A stretch of 64,000 bases of DNA, from NCBI RefSeq assembly GCF_022832385.1, contig NZ_JALHLE010000024.1:1-64000 (forward strand). Reading direction: 5' to 3'. Below the pieces are notes generated by a model, which saw only the letters and a program-made list of their open reading frames with translations, was not told where the DNA came from and did no database searches. Every line of letters begins with the position of its first letter. The first letter of the stretch is position 1. Below are positions 53,927 through 61,761 of the stretch, one piece after another. The DNA is from Novosphingobium album (ex Hu et al. 2023). GTDB lineage: Bacteria; Pseudomonadota; Alphaproteobacteria; Sphingomonadales; Sphingomonadaceae. Both the position numbers and the translations under genes were made by a program.

Positions 53927-54619
53927 TCAGAATGCGGCCGCGAGTTTCAGGGCGATTTCGCCGCGATGCGCCAGCGGCATGCCGCCGGACACTCCCTTGG
54001 TCCCGGTCACCGCCTCGATGCTCACCGCCGGCCCACCCGATAGAGAAGGCATCTGCAGCGCCAGACGCATGCCCCTGGCCGCGGCAGGCTCGCCATTCGC
54101 CATCCGCGCGGCATCACCTGCAAGCGAGTGCCCACCCCAGCCGCCCTGTGCGAACCATCCGCCTCTGAGCTGCCAGCCGCCCGCATATTCGACGGCCGCT
54201 TCGACGGCCATGTTGCTGCTCCGCGTCTTGCGCGTGGACACCGGTGAATCCCGATCGAACCGGCTGGTTACCCCGGCAAGGGCATGAATGCGCAGGACAG
54301 CGTCCATTCCGAGATCGTGCCAGCCCCCGATCCGGAGTTCGCGCACGTGCATTTTCATGCGGTCAGGGCCCAGCGCTGCGCTCGTCGCCAGATTCGATCG
54401 CAACGACAGGAACTCCACACCGAGCCCGGCGTCGTCGTTATCCGTCACCAGATCCCTGGATTTCGCACGATCGACCGCCGTGCGGTCCGACATCGACCAT
54501 TCCAGCGTCGCGGGCATAAGCAGGACAGCGTTGCCCTGCACCGCCTTCGTCTCGGCTGCATGAGCCACATACGGCACGCCCTGCAGGACGAGAGAAAAGG
54601 CAAACAGGTGTCGGCGCAT
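53927..54619 (-). CDS. Secreted protein of unknown function
   Basis: 230 residues from the ATG at 54619, chosen because it begins a signal peptide (MRRHLFAFSLVLQGVPYVAHA). The mature protein alternates short polar and hydrophobic strands (LGVEFLSLRSNLATSAA, 'MKMHVRELRIGGWHDLGMDAVLRIHAL', 'YAGGWQLRGGWFAQGGW') and ends in Leu-Ala-Ala-Ala-Phe, a terminal Phe typical of outer-membrane beta barrels. It may be a small porin-like protein. No family is recognised. Confidence 0.68.
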   Translation of the reverse strand: MRRHLFAFSLVLQGVPYVAHAAETKAVQGNAVLLMPATLEWSMSDRTAVDRAKSRDLVTDNDDAGLGVEFLSLRSNLATSAALGPDRMKMHVRELRIGGWHDLGMDAVLRIHALAGVTSRFDRDSPVSTRKTRSSNMAVEAAVEYAGGWQLRGGWFAQGGWGGHSLAGDAARMANGEPAAARGMRLALQMPSLSGGPAVSIEAVTGTKGVSGGMPLAHRGEIALKLAAAF

Positions 54620-55019
54620 CGTTCCACCCCTCGCGACAAGACCGGCTCCCTGACCGGCAGACAGGAAACAGACGCCGCCAGACGCCGCAGCCCTCACCTG
54701 CCCTGATCGCAACAGACTCCCGCTGAACCCCATCCACCGCCCGGGCGGATCGGCGAATCGGCCGCATGCCGCACACACACTCCAACACCGCAAGCCGAAA
54801 TCGCGTGGCCGGCAAGGCTCTTCTCAGACCACGATGACACGCCACCACCGACATTCTTTCTAATGAACATCTATAATTACCTGATTTTTTGTAGTGATGT
54901 GAAGCATGATACCATGCTTAAAATGGTACCTATCGTAATATCTGTATATCACTTTAATTGGTACCTTGCATTATACACTACCATGCAATATACACTCCTC
55001 ATCCACAGGAGTTGATTCG
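54620..55019 (+). promoter_or_regulatory. AT-rich promoter region of the PadR operon with repeats
   Basis: There is no gene. The first half is GC-rich; from ~54850 it becomes notably AT-rich. It has TACCAT-N7-ATGGTA (54910-54928), GCATG/CATGC (54904-54917), and two near-identical 13-base direct repeats, TGCATTATACACT (54967-54979) and TGCAATATACACT (54984-54996), 17 bases apart. AGGAG lies just before the padR ATG. The repeats are likely binding sites for the PadR regulator itself. Confidence 0.6.
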
Positions 55020-55394
55020 ATGTCCGAAATCGAAATCCAGTTGAAGAAAGGGGTGCTCGGCCTGTGCGTGCTCGCCCTGCTGTCACGCGGTGACAGCTAC
55101 GCCTACGAGATCGCGAGTCGCATGGCGGACGCAGTCGATATGGGCGAAGGGACGATCTACCCGCTCATGCGCCGCATGCAGTCCGAAGGCCTTGTGACGA
55201 CGTACCTGGAAGAATCGCCCTCGGGCCCGCCGCGCAAGTATTACTGCATCACCGAGACCGGCCGTGCACGGCTCGCCGCACAGGTCAGCGAATGGCGCGG
55301 CTTCACCGCCGCCGTCGACAGCCTCATCGACGATACGCAGACCACTTCTCCCGCCAACGCCGCTCAGGAAGGGGAACCCAGCCATGACGCGTAA
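55020..55394 (+). CDS. PadR family transcriptional regulator
   Basis: 124 residues from the ATG at 55020, preceded by CACAGGAG. It has the PadR winged helix: LKKGVLGLCVLALLSRGDSY, 'EIASRMADAVDMGEGTIYPLMRRMQSEGL', and 'YLEESPSGPPRKYYCITETGRARL', with a short C-terminal helix for dimerisation. It probably represses its own operon. It overlaps the next gene by 11 bases. Confidence 0.94.
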   Translation: MSEIEIQLKKGVLGLCVLALLSRGDSYAYEIASRMADAVDMGEGTIYPLMRRMQSEGLVTTYLEESPSGPPRKYYCITETGRARLAAQVSEWRGFTAAVDSLIDDTQTTSPANAAQEGEPSHDA

Positions 55395-55950
55395 CGAGTT
55401 CATCAAGCGCCTGAAGGCCGGCCTCAAGGGCATGCCGCAGGCCGATATCGACGAGATCGCCGCCGACTACGAAGACCACTTCATGGCCGGCATGGCCGAG
55501 GGCCGCAGCGAAGAGGAGGTCGCCGCTGCCCTCGGCAATCCGGCCCGTCTGGCCCGCGAACTCCGCTTCGAGGCCGGCTTCCGCAACTGGGAAAGCGACC
55601 GCTCGCCATCCTCCGCATGGGCCGCGATCCTCGCCTTCATGGGTCTGGCGACGATCGACATCCTGATCCTGCTGCCGATTGTTCTGCCGATCATCGGCGT
55701 CGTCTTCGGCCTGTTCGTGGCCGTGCTATCCTGCTTCGTCGCAGGCGGCTTCGTGCTGATTGTCGGGCCATTCAACGGCTTTCCCGGAGGATGGCTCGTC
55801 GCGATCCTTGGAGGCCTCGGCATCATGAGCGCTTCGGTCGCCGCAGGCGCCCTGCTCACCCTGATCAGTATCTGGATCATCAATGCCCTCATGTGGTTCG
55901 GCCGGCTGCACTACCGCGTGATCGAACCCGCGATCCATTCCGAAGACTGA
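55384..55950 (+). CDS. DUF1700 membrane protein
   Basis: 188 residues from the ATG at 55384, which lies inside the padR end. The N-terminal DUF1700 domain (RNEFIKRLKAGLKGMPQADI, 'DYEDHFMAGMAEGRSEEEVAAALGNPARLAREL') is cytoplasmic. Three or four hydrophobic segments follow (ILILLPIVLPIIGVVFGLFV and others). PadR plus DUF1700 is a recurrent pair in bacteria; the function is unknown, possibly envelope-stress sensing. Confidence 0.92.
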   Translation: MTRNEFIKRLKAGLKGMPQADIDEIAADYEDHFMAGMAEGRSEEEVAAALGNPARLARELRFEAGFRNWESDRSPSSAWAAILAFMGLATIDILILLPIVLPIIGVVFGLFVAVLSCFVAGGFVLIVGPFNGFPGGWLVAILGGLGIMSASVAAGALLTLISIWIINALMWFGRLHYRVIEPAIHSED

Positions 55951-55975
55951 CGAGACGAAAGAAAGGAACCACAAG

Positions 55976-56686
55976 ATGTTCAGGAAACTGCTCATCGTAT
56001 TCGCCAGCGGCGTGATCCTCTCGATCGTCGCTTTCAGCACAGCCTGGGTCGTGGGCGGCGACAGCCTGAAGAAGACCTTCACCGAAGGCGACGGCTGGTC
56101 ATGGACGATCGGGGACGACGAAGATCAAGGGCCCCGCAAGAGCCGCAGCTTCACCGTCGACCCGGGCGCCCAGCTCGCCATGGAAATCCCGGTGGAGCTC
56201 AGCTTCACCCGGGGCGACAAGGCCGAGATGGTCGTCTCCGGTCCGGCCAACGTCGTCGACCGTCTGGTCTGGGAAAACGGCCACCTGTCGGTCCCCGGCA
56301 ATGTCCACATGCGCCACGGCCTCAAGGTGCGGATCACCGCACCCGAAATCACCGGGCTGGACCTCGACGCACCAGGCGACGTGACGCTCACCGGCCTGCA
56401 ACAGGACCGGTTCACGCTGAAGTCGGAAGGCGCCGTGAACCTCGAAGCGGACGGCAAGGTCCGCAAGGTCTTCGTTACCACTGAAGGCGCCGGCAACATC
56501 GACCTCGAGAAGCTGGCCGTCGAAGATGCCACCGTGCGTATGGATGGCGTCGGTAATGTCACGATCGGTGCCAGCGGTCTGGTCGATGTCGAAATCAATG
56601 GCGCAGGCCACGTAAGCTTGGTCCGCAAGCCTGAAACGCTGCGTAGCCAGATCAACGGCATCGGTTCGATCGACCACGATTACTAA
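55976..56686 (+). CDS. DUF2807/DUF4097 (GIN-domain) exported protein
   Basis: 236 residues. An N-terminal hydrophobic stretch (MFRKLLIVFASGVILSIV) acts as anchor or signal, and a repetitive beta-helix follows: 'GDKAEMVVSGPANVVDRL', 'VTLTGLQQDRFTLKSEGAVNLEADGK', 'GNIDLEKLAVEDATVRMDGVGNVTIGASG'. This is the head-GIN pattern. It is 25 bases downstream of the DUF1700 gene, and the PadR-DUF1700-GIN trio is a known type of module. It likely faces the periplasm. Confidence 0.92.
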   Translation: MFRKLLIVFASGVILSIVAFSTAWVVGGDSLKKTFTEGDGWSWTIGDDEDQGPRKSRSFTVDPGAQLAMEIPVELSFTRGDKAEMVVSGPANVVDRLVWENGHLSVPGNVHMRHGLKVRITAPEITGLDLDAPGDVTLTGLQQDRFTLKSEGAVNLEADGKVRKVFVTTEGAGNIDLEKLAVEDATVRMDGVGNVTIGASGLVDVEINGAGHVSLVRKPETLRSQINGIGSIDHDY

Positions 56687-56748
56687 GCAAAATCAGGGAG
56701 GAGAGCCGCCGGAGATTGCGTGTCCCCTGCTCCGGCGGTCCCACAAAG

Positions 56749-56785
56749 AAGGCCGCGCCGTTCCCCCCGACGGCGCGGCCTTTTT
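56749..56785 (+). terminator. Terminator of the PadR operon
   Basis: A 13-base-pair stem (AAGGCCGCGCCGT / ACGGCGCGGCCTT, 56749-56761 with 56770-56782) is followed by a short T-run (the T's extend to 56785). Just before it, CCGCCGGAG (56707-56715) and CTCCGGCGG (56730-56738) form a second hairpin without a T-run. Confidence 0.88.
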
Positions 56786-56819
56786 CATGTGCAGATCAGA
56801 TACGACCGCGTCATACAAG

Positions 56820-56846
56820 GGCTCGATGAGCCTGACTCATCGAGCC
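56820..56846. terminator. Hairpin near the end of the metallophosphoesterase gene
   Basis: GGCTCGATGAG and CTCATCGAGCC pair perfectly over 11 bases around a five-base loop. It lies 67 bases beyond the metallophosphoesterase stop. There is only a poor T-run on either strand (TTTGTT rightward, TTGTAT leftward), so termination is uncertain. Confidence 0.5.
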
Positions 56847-56913
56847 TTTGTTACGCCGTGCAGCGCTTGAGCATTTTCCAGGTCTGATGCGTCAGCATCT
56901 CAGAGACTTGGCA

Positions 56914-57780
56914 TCAGTGCACCGGCGGATCGGCGAGCGGAACCGTGCCCACCGGGGCAACGGGTTCACCCCGCTCGCGCGGCGGCAGCGCATTTTCGGG
57001 CACGCCGCCAATCTGCATGTCCGGTGTCGCCACATGTTCCAGATTGCGGGCCTCGACGCGCAGGCCATCGCCATCAATGACGATCTCATTGAAGCTGGGA
57101 GGTGTCGAGCGGATACGCTTCGACAATGTGCCCGCCCCGATCATGCGCAATGGGCCTGCGGCAGTCTGCACGGTGAGATCGAAGGGATCATGGATATGCC
57201 CGGACAGCACGCCCATGACCTTGCGCCCGGCCAGTGCCTCCATCGCCCTCGTGCCGTTGATCGTCAGCAGCTTGCCGTCACGCTCGCGCCGCTCGGTCAG
57301 CGGATGGTGAGCCGCCACCAGAATGCGCGTACCTTCGGGATGCGCATCGATCGCGGCCAGGCATTCCGCCAGCGCCTTGTCCGTCACCCAGCCATTCGAC
57401 CAGGGAAAGCGCTGGTATTGCGCCCGCGTTGTCGTGCGCAGCGGAACGATCGCCAGACCGGGCAGGTCCAGCTCCGTCTCGACCAGCTTCTCGATCGCGC
57501 GAAACCTGTCGTAAGGCGCGAAAAAGCGCTGGTAGAGGTTGAAGTAGGGAATGTCGTGATTGCCCACCTCGACCGTGACCGGCACGTCGAGCGCATTGAT
57601 CCAGTTACAGGCAGCGCGAAATTCCCGGTGCCGCGCGCGCATCGTGAGATCGCCGGTAATGACGACGGCATCCGGCCTTTCGCGGACAATGCACTCTTTT
57701 GCCCAGGCAATCGCGCGCGTGTCTTCCAGCCCGAAGTGAATGTCGCTGAGCTGGAACAGCCTGAGCGCGCGTTGCGGCAT
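56914..57780 (-). CDS. Calcineurin-like metallophosphoesterase
   Basis: 288 residues from the ATG at 57780 (an ATG at 57801 overlaps the upstream gene). The metal-binding motifs are in order: LFQLSDIHFG (D-x-H), VVITGDLT (GD), VEVGNHDIPY (GNHD), 'LVAAHHPLTE', and GVLSGHIHDPFD (GHxH). It hydrolyses phosphodiesters or phosphomonoesters; substrate unknown, with cAMP or phospholipids both possible. It follows the diacylglycerol-kinase-like gene in the same transcription unit. Confidence 0.92.
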   Translation of the reverse strand: MPQRALRLFQLSDIHFGLEDTRAIAWAKECIVRERPDAVVITGDLTMRARHREFRAACNWINALDVPVTVEVGNHDIPYFNLYQRFFAPYDRFRAIEKLVETELDLPGLAIVPLRTTTRAQYQRFPWSNGWVTDKALAECLAAIDAHPEGTRILVAAHHPLTERRERDGKLLTINGTRAMEALAGRKVMGVLSGHIHDPFDLTVQTAAGPLRMIGAGTLSKRIRSTPPSFNEIVIDGDGLRVEARNLEHVATPDMQIGGVPENALPPRERGEPVAPVGTVPLADPPVH

Positions 57781-57790
57781 CGCGGAAACC

Positions 57791-58660
57791 TTACCGTGCA
57801 TCGATCGTCGTCACCAGATCGACCTCGCAAAGCGCGGGTTCGAACAGTTCTTCGGCACCGCCATCGAAGGGTTCGCCATCGATCAGCAGCCCCATGGGCT
57901 CGCCGTCCGGGCATGCCAGCCGGATCTTGCCATGCCGACCCAGTTCATCGTGCGGGCCGTTGCGGAAGTTGCGGTTGAGCAGGGCAATCCCCTGCCCGGC
58001 GTAGTCGCCAAGCGATTCGGCATAGTAGCCGTTCGCTTCAAGGCCATCGTCGTGCGGTGTCACAGTGATCGCGGCATAGCCTTCCTCGCGCCCGCAGTCG
58101 ACCTCCTCGCACACCACCCTCGGACCATTGGCGGATTGACTGATCGCCTCGCGCGTGGTGGCAACGATTTCCAGCACATCGGCCGCGCGCATGGCCTCGC
58201 GAACTTCGTTCCAGATAGTGCCGGGACCGGCCAGAATCCCGGTAAGCCCTGTGCCATGGCGCGTGCGTATCACCGGCGGACGCACGCGGCACAAGGGCGC
58301 TCCTGCGAGGCGGGCAATTATCTCCGGCGCTTGTGCGTCGCCGTGCATCCGCCTGGACAGCATGTTCATCGTACCGCCGGGCAAGACCAGCACCGCGCCG
58401 CGCCATCCGGCCACATTCGCCACAGCCTCATGAATCGAGCCATCCCCGGTGAACACCGCGAGAATGGAGACACCGGCCGCGTCCAGGTCCGCTGGTCCGG
58501 GCAATGGTTCGTCGGGAAAGGCTATGATGCGATCGACCATAAAGCCCGCTTCGGCCAATGCGGACTGCACTCCCGCCCTGGCCTCTTCATCGTTGCTGCC
58601 GCTGGCAGCATTGCAGACGAGCCAGGCATGCACGCCGCTGTTGTCATCCAAGTCTTCCAT
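57791..58660 (-). CDS. Diacylglycerol/sphingosine-kinase family lipid kinase
   Basis: 289 residues. The catalytic domain has AWLVCNAASGSNDEEARAG, the ATP loop in VFTGDGSIHEAVANVAGW, and GGTMNMLSRRMHG. The C-terminal 'GKIRLACPDGEPMGLLIDGEPF' fits the beta-sandwich domain. The family phosphorylates diacylglycerol or related lipids; sphingomonads contain sphingolipids, so a sphingoid substrate is possible but unproven. It is encoded upstream of the metallophosphoesterase. Confidence 0.9.
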   Translation of the reverse strand: MEDLDDNSGVHAWLVCNAASGSNDEEARAGVQSALAEAGFMVDRIIAFPDEPLPGPADLDAAGVSILAVFTGDGSIHEAVANVAGWRGAVLVLPGGTMNMLSRRMHGDAQAPEIIARLAGAPLCRVRPPVIRTRHGTGLTGILAGPGTIWNEVREAMRAADVLEIVATTREAISQSANGPRVVCEEVDCGREEGYAAITVTPHDDGLEANGYYAESLGDYAGQGIALLNRNFRNGPHDELGRHGKIRLACPDGEPMGLLIDGEPFDGGAEELFEPALCEVDLVTTIDAR

Positions 58661-58696
58661 GCGAAGAAAAACCGGTCATCCGCTGCGGAGTTCCCG

Positions 58697-58966
58697 CTAG
58701 ACCCGGCCGCTCGAAATCAGCCAGGCAGAGAGGCCGTTGAGCACCGAGTAGAGAAAATAGATCCAGGCCCACCCCATCGATCCGGCAGCCGCCATGATCA
58801 TCGCGCCGAGAAGCATGACGAATTCGACCACCAGGCTCAGCCGGCCGCCCAGCGGCTTGAACAACCAGGGGACCTGAGCCAGCATTGGATGCCCGCTTTC
58901 CAGCACGGCCTTGTGCGCGGCGAAGTTGAAAACACCCAGACAGAAAACGACGAGCAATGGCAGCAT
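58697..58966 (-). CDS. Small membrane protein of unknown function
   Basis: 89 residues from the ATG at 58966, with GGAAA in the upstream bases. It has three hydrophobic stretches: 'LPLLVVFCLGVFNFAAHKAV', 'SLVVEFVMLLGAMIMAAAG' and 'IYFLYSVLNGLSAWLISS'. The spacing suggests three membrane segments. It precedes the lipid-kinase gene by 36 bases, so it is likely in the same unit; its role is unknown. Confidence 0.75.
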   Translation of the reverse strand: MLPLLVVFCLGVFNFAAHKAVLESGHPMLAQVPWLFKPLGGRLSLVVEFVMLLGAMIMAAAGSMGWAWIYFLYSVLNGLSAWLISSGRV

Positions 58967-59232
58967 CGTCTCTTTTCTAGCGCGCCAGCCTCCCCCTGAC
59001 CAGAACCCGCCGTGCAAGGACCAAATCACAAGCGAATCGGACCGTGCAGATACCGCCACAAGGGCATGTCGTTTGTCGACTACAAATGTCGTTCGTCCAT
59101 CCCGCCTGCGCTTTGTCGAGGGTCGATGACCGGCAATCGACCTCCACGTGAATGGCGGGGAGGAGTGGCGCACAACACACTCATCGAGCCGGAAGCACCC
59201 CCCGGCACGGCTCGCCAGAGGAGGAAATCACC

Positions 59233-59550
59233 ATGTTCAAGAATGCCCCGATCGCCGCCGCCCTGCTTGGCCTCGCCCTGACCACCGCTCCGGCATTCGC
59301 CGCCGAGAAGACCAAGGTCCGCGTGGAATATACCGATCTCGACCTGACCACGGCCGAAGGCCAGCACACGCTGGAACGCCGCCTGGACATCGCCGCCCGC
59401 AATGCCTGCGGCATGGACCAGCACACCACCGGGTCGCGCCTGCCGAGCCCTCAGGCCCGCGCCTGCTACAAGCAGGCCACCGCCCGCGCGCAGGATGTGA
59501 TGGCCACCGCCATCGACAATGCCAGTGAAGAAAGCCGCATGGGTGGCTGA
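59233..59550 (+). CDS. UrcA family protein
   Basis: 105 residues from the ATG at 59233 with GAGGAAAT in front. It has a signal peptide (MFKNAPIAAALLGLALTTAPAFA) and then the UrcA pattern: VEYTDLDLTTAEGQHTLERR, 'ARNACGMDQHTTGSRLPSPQARACYKQA' with two cysteines likely in a disulfide. UrcA is a sphingomonad family of small exported proteins with unknown function. It is followed by a terminator. Confidence 0.93.
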   Translation: MFKNAPIAAALLGLALTTAPAFAAEKTKVRVEYTDLDLTTAEGQHTLERRLDIAARNACGMDQHTTGSRLPSPQARACYKQATARAQDVMATAIDNASEESRMGG

Positions 59551-59620
59551 TACTCAGGAAGGACGTGGCCTCCTTCCCTTCACCGGTTTTTCCAGGTCCC
59601 TAAAAAATAAACCCGGAAAA

Positions 59621-59653
59621 AAACTGGCGGGCTTAACGGCCCGCCATTTTTTT
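59621..59653. terminator. Bidirectional terminator shared by urcA and the LytTR gene
   Basis: TGGCGGGC and GCCCGCCA (59625-59632 with 59639-59646) pair around a six-base loop. Rightward it runs into TTTTTTT, leftward into GTTTTTTTCC. The stem's right half lies inside the last codons of the LytTR response regulator. Confidence 0.88.
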
Positions 59654-60388
59654 AACGGCCGGCAGATAGGTGCGGCCGATCCGCAAGGTCTCTCCATCAC
59701 CGGTCTCGACGGACCAGACGCCCAGACCCTCGTGCTTGAGGCCGGAAACATAGTCCCGGCGCACGATGCAGCTGCGGTGAATGCGAATGAACTGCTGCGG
59801 ATCGAGCCGCTCTTCCAGACCGGTGATAGTCTGGAGCAGGAGAAAGCTCTGCCCGTTCACGTGCAACCGCACGTAATCCCTCTCCGCGTCGATCCGCTGA
59901 ACGTCTTGCGCGGGCACGCGCACCAGTTCCGAACGGTGCGGCACCCAGAACTCCGAAAGCCACTGGCTCGACAATTCCGTTCGCTGGCCCCGGCGCGCGA
60001 CAACGCGGCTGACGGCGCGCTCCAGGCGGTCCGGCGCCACAGGCTTGAGGACATAGTCGATGGCATCGAGATCGAACGCCTCGACGGCGAACTCGTCATG
60101 CGCGGTCACGAAAATCACCGCAGGGGGATTTTCCCGGCCGGAGAGTTGCCGGGCCACAGTAAGTCCGTCAGTTCCCGGCATCGTCAGGTCGAGCAGCAGG
60201 AGATCCGGCGTAAGCGCATCGACCAGCCGCAACGCCGCTTCGCCGTCGCTGGCCGTGCCGACGACGGTGACGCCATCGATCCGGGCACAGATCACCTGCA
60301 TCCGTTCGACCGCAAGCGGTTCGTCATCGACGATCAGCGCGCGCAGGGCGCTCAATTCGGGCGGCGCAGCCGGTGCAATCTCAGACAA
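59633..60388 (-). CDS. LytTR-type response regulator
   Basis: 251 residues from a TTG at 60388 that overlaps the sensor-kinase stop and has TGGAG upstream; the reading frame continues farther, so the start is uncertain. The receiver domain has Asp21-Asp22, the phosphoacceptor Asp67 in LLLLDLTMPGTDG, and Lys in 'DYVLKPVAPDRL'. The C-terminal LytTR DNA-binding domain includes RVPAQDVQRIDAERDYVRLH and 'FIRIHRSCIVRRDYV'. It works with the adjacent kinase. Target genes cannot be named. Confidence 0.92.
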   Translation of the reverse strand: MSEIAPAAPPELSALRALIVDDEPLAVERMQVICARIDGVTVVGTASDGEAALRLVDALTPDLLLLDLTMPGTDGLTVARQLSGRENPPAVIFVTAHDEFAVEAFDLDAIDYVLKPVAPDRLERAVSRVVARRGQRTELSSQWLSEFWVPHRSELVRVPAQDVQRIDAERDYVRLHVNGQSFLLLQTITGLEERLDPQQFIRIHRSCIVRRDYVSGLKHEGLGVWSVETGDGETLRIGRTYLPAVKKMAGR

Positions 60389-61673
60389 GGCCGCGCTCCA
60401 GCGGCATGCGCAGAACCGTCTCGAAGCCGCCATCGGGCCGCTTTCCGGACGTCAGGGTTCCAGCCTGGCCGAAACGAGCACGCAAACGGTCACGGACGTT
60501 GTTGAGCCCGATGCCGCATCCTTCCGCCTTGGGTCCACGGTCCTTGCCCGGCCCATCGTCGCTGACGGCAATGACGAGCTGTCCGCCTTCGCGGCGGGCC
60601 TTGATGGCCACCGTCACCGGCCGCTGGGTGGCCGCAACGGCATATTTGACCGAATTTTCGACGAGCGGTTGCAGGATCATGCCCGGCACCATCGCATTGA
60701 CAGCTTCCGGGTCAACATCAATTCGCGTCAGCAATCGATTGGGGAAGCGCACGGCCTCGATCGCGAAGTAGAGTTTCTGCAATTCGATCTCGTCCGCCAG
60801 CCGCAAATCGTTGGTCGGATCGCCTGAAAGCGTCCGGCGGTAGAACGTCGAAAGCGTCTGGATCATCTCTTCCGCGTCTTCCTGCCGTCCTGTCATGACC
60901 AGCGCGGAGAGCGAGTTCAGCGTGTTGAACAGGAAGTGCGGATTGACCTGATAACGCAGGCTGCGCAGCTCCGCCGCCTCGGCCGCGCGCCGGTATTCGC
61001 CCTCGCGCCGCTCCGCCGCGCGTGCATCCTCGGCCTTGGCCAGCGCGAAATAGAGCGCGGCCCAGGCCAGAACGAGGAAATAGCGTCCGAACGCATTGTC
61101 CGCGATCGCCGCCCAGCGAGCGTAGCTCTGGCCCAGCACCGAGCCGGTGTGAATCGTGATCGCCGATCCCTTGGTCGCCAGTTCCGGTTCGCCGGTTTCC
61201 TCAGGCGCCGCAGTATCACCAACGCGAGGAGGGGCAGGCGGTGCCGGCGGCACTTTCGGCAGGTCGACCAGGATATTACCGGCTTCATCGCGCGAAATGC
61301 GGACATTGCCGGCCTTGATAGCCGCCACATCGTTTTCGTCGCCATAGGCCTGCGTGACGTCGATATCGGAAAAGATCGCGTCATTGATGATGCTGAGCAG
61401 CAGCGATAGCGGCAATGCTCCGACCAGCACCACCGCAAGCCGCACCGGCCCCGACTTGCGATCCAGCAGTTGCAGCAGCGGCCAGACCGCAGCCATCACC
61501 AGCATCGAAAGAATGCAGATCGTCAGGCGGCGCGAGATAATCGGCCAGGCGAAGTCGAAGCCCATGAAGGCCCCGCGCAACGTCGCCACGATAAAATAGC
61601 ACGCCCACAACGCCGCCAGCGACAGCAGCACAAGGCGCGCAGAGACGCGCGGAGTGTCGGCTTCATCAATCAT
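60381..61673 (-). CDS. LytS-type sensor histidine kinase
   Basis: 430 residues. The N-terminal region has four hydrophobic segments (ARLVLLSLAALWACYFIVAT, 'LTICILSMLVMAAVWPLLQLL', 'AVVLVGALPLSLLLSIINDAI', and a later one near residue 200). A Pro-rich stretch (VPPAPPAPPRVGD) sits outside the membrane. The His_kinase box is YQVNPHFLFNTLNSL, and the ATPase domain contains 'ENSVKYAVAATQ' and SDDGPGKDRGPKAEGCGIGL. It overlaps the regulator gene by eight bases. Confidence 0.93.
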   Translation of the reverse strand: MIDEADTPRVSARLVLLSLAALWACYFIVATLRGAFMGFDFAWPIISRRLTICILSMLVMAAVWPLLQLLDRKSGPVRLAVVLVGALPLSLLLSIINDAIFSDIDVTQAYGDENDVAAIKAGNVRISRDEAGNILVDLPKVPPAPPAPPRVGDTAAPEETGEPELATKGSAITIHTGSVLGQSYARWAAIADNAFGRYFLVLAWAALYFALAKAEDARAAERREGEYRRAAEAAELRSLRYQVNPHFLFNTLNSLSALVMTGRQEDAEEMIQTLSTFYRRTLSGDPTNDLRLADEIELQKLYFAIEAVRFPNRLLTRIDVDPEAVNAMVPGMILQPLVENSVKYAVAATQRPVTVAIKARREGGQLVIAVSDDGPGKDRGPKAEGCGIGLNNVRDRLRARFGQAGTLTSGKRPDGGFETVLRMPLERGLV

Positions 61674-61761
61674 GAACGCTTCGCTTATCGCGAATGCCGG
61701 GCTGCGCGCCAGCCTTCCGGTCGGCGCGCATATGCCCTTCGTCGATCAGGAAGGCCGGTGC

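Noticed and set aside
59141..59155. CTCCACGTGAATG as a parS site
   Set aside because: Only one half matches, and it is 15 kb from the cluster.
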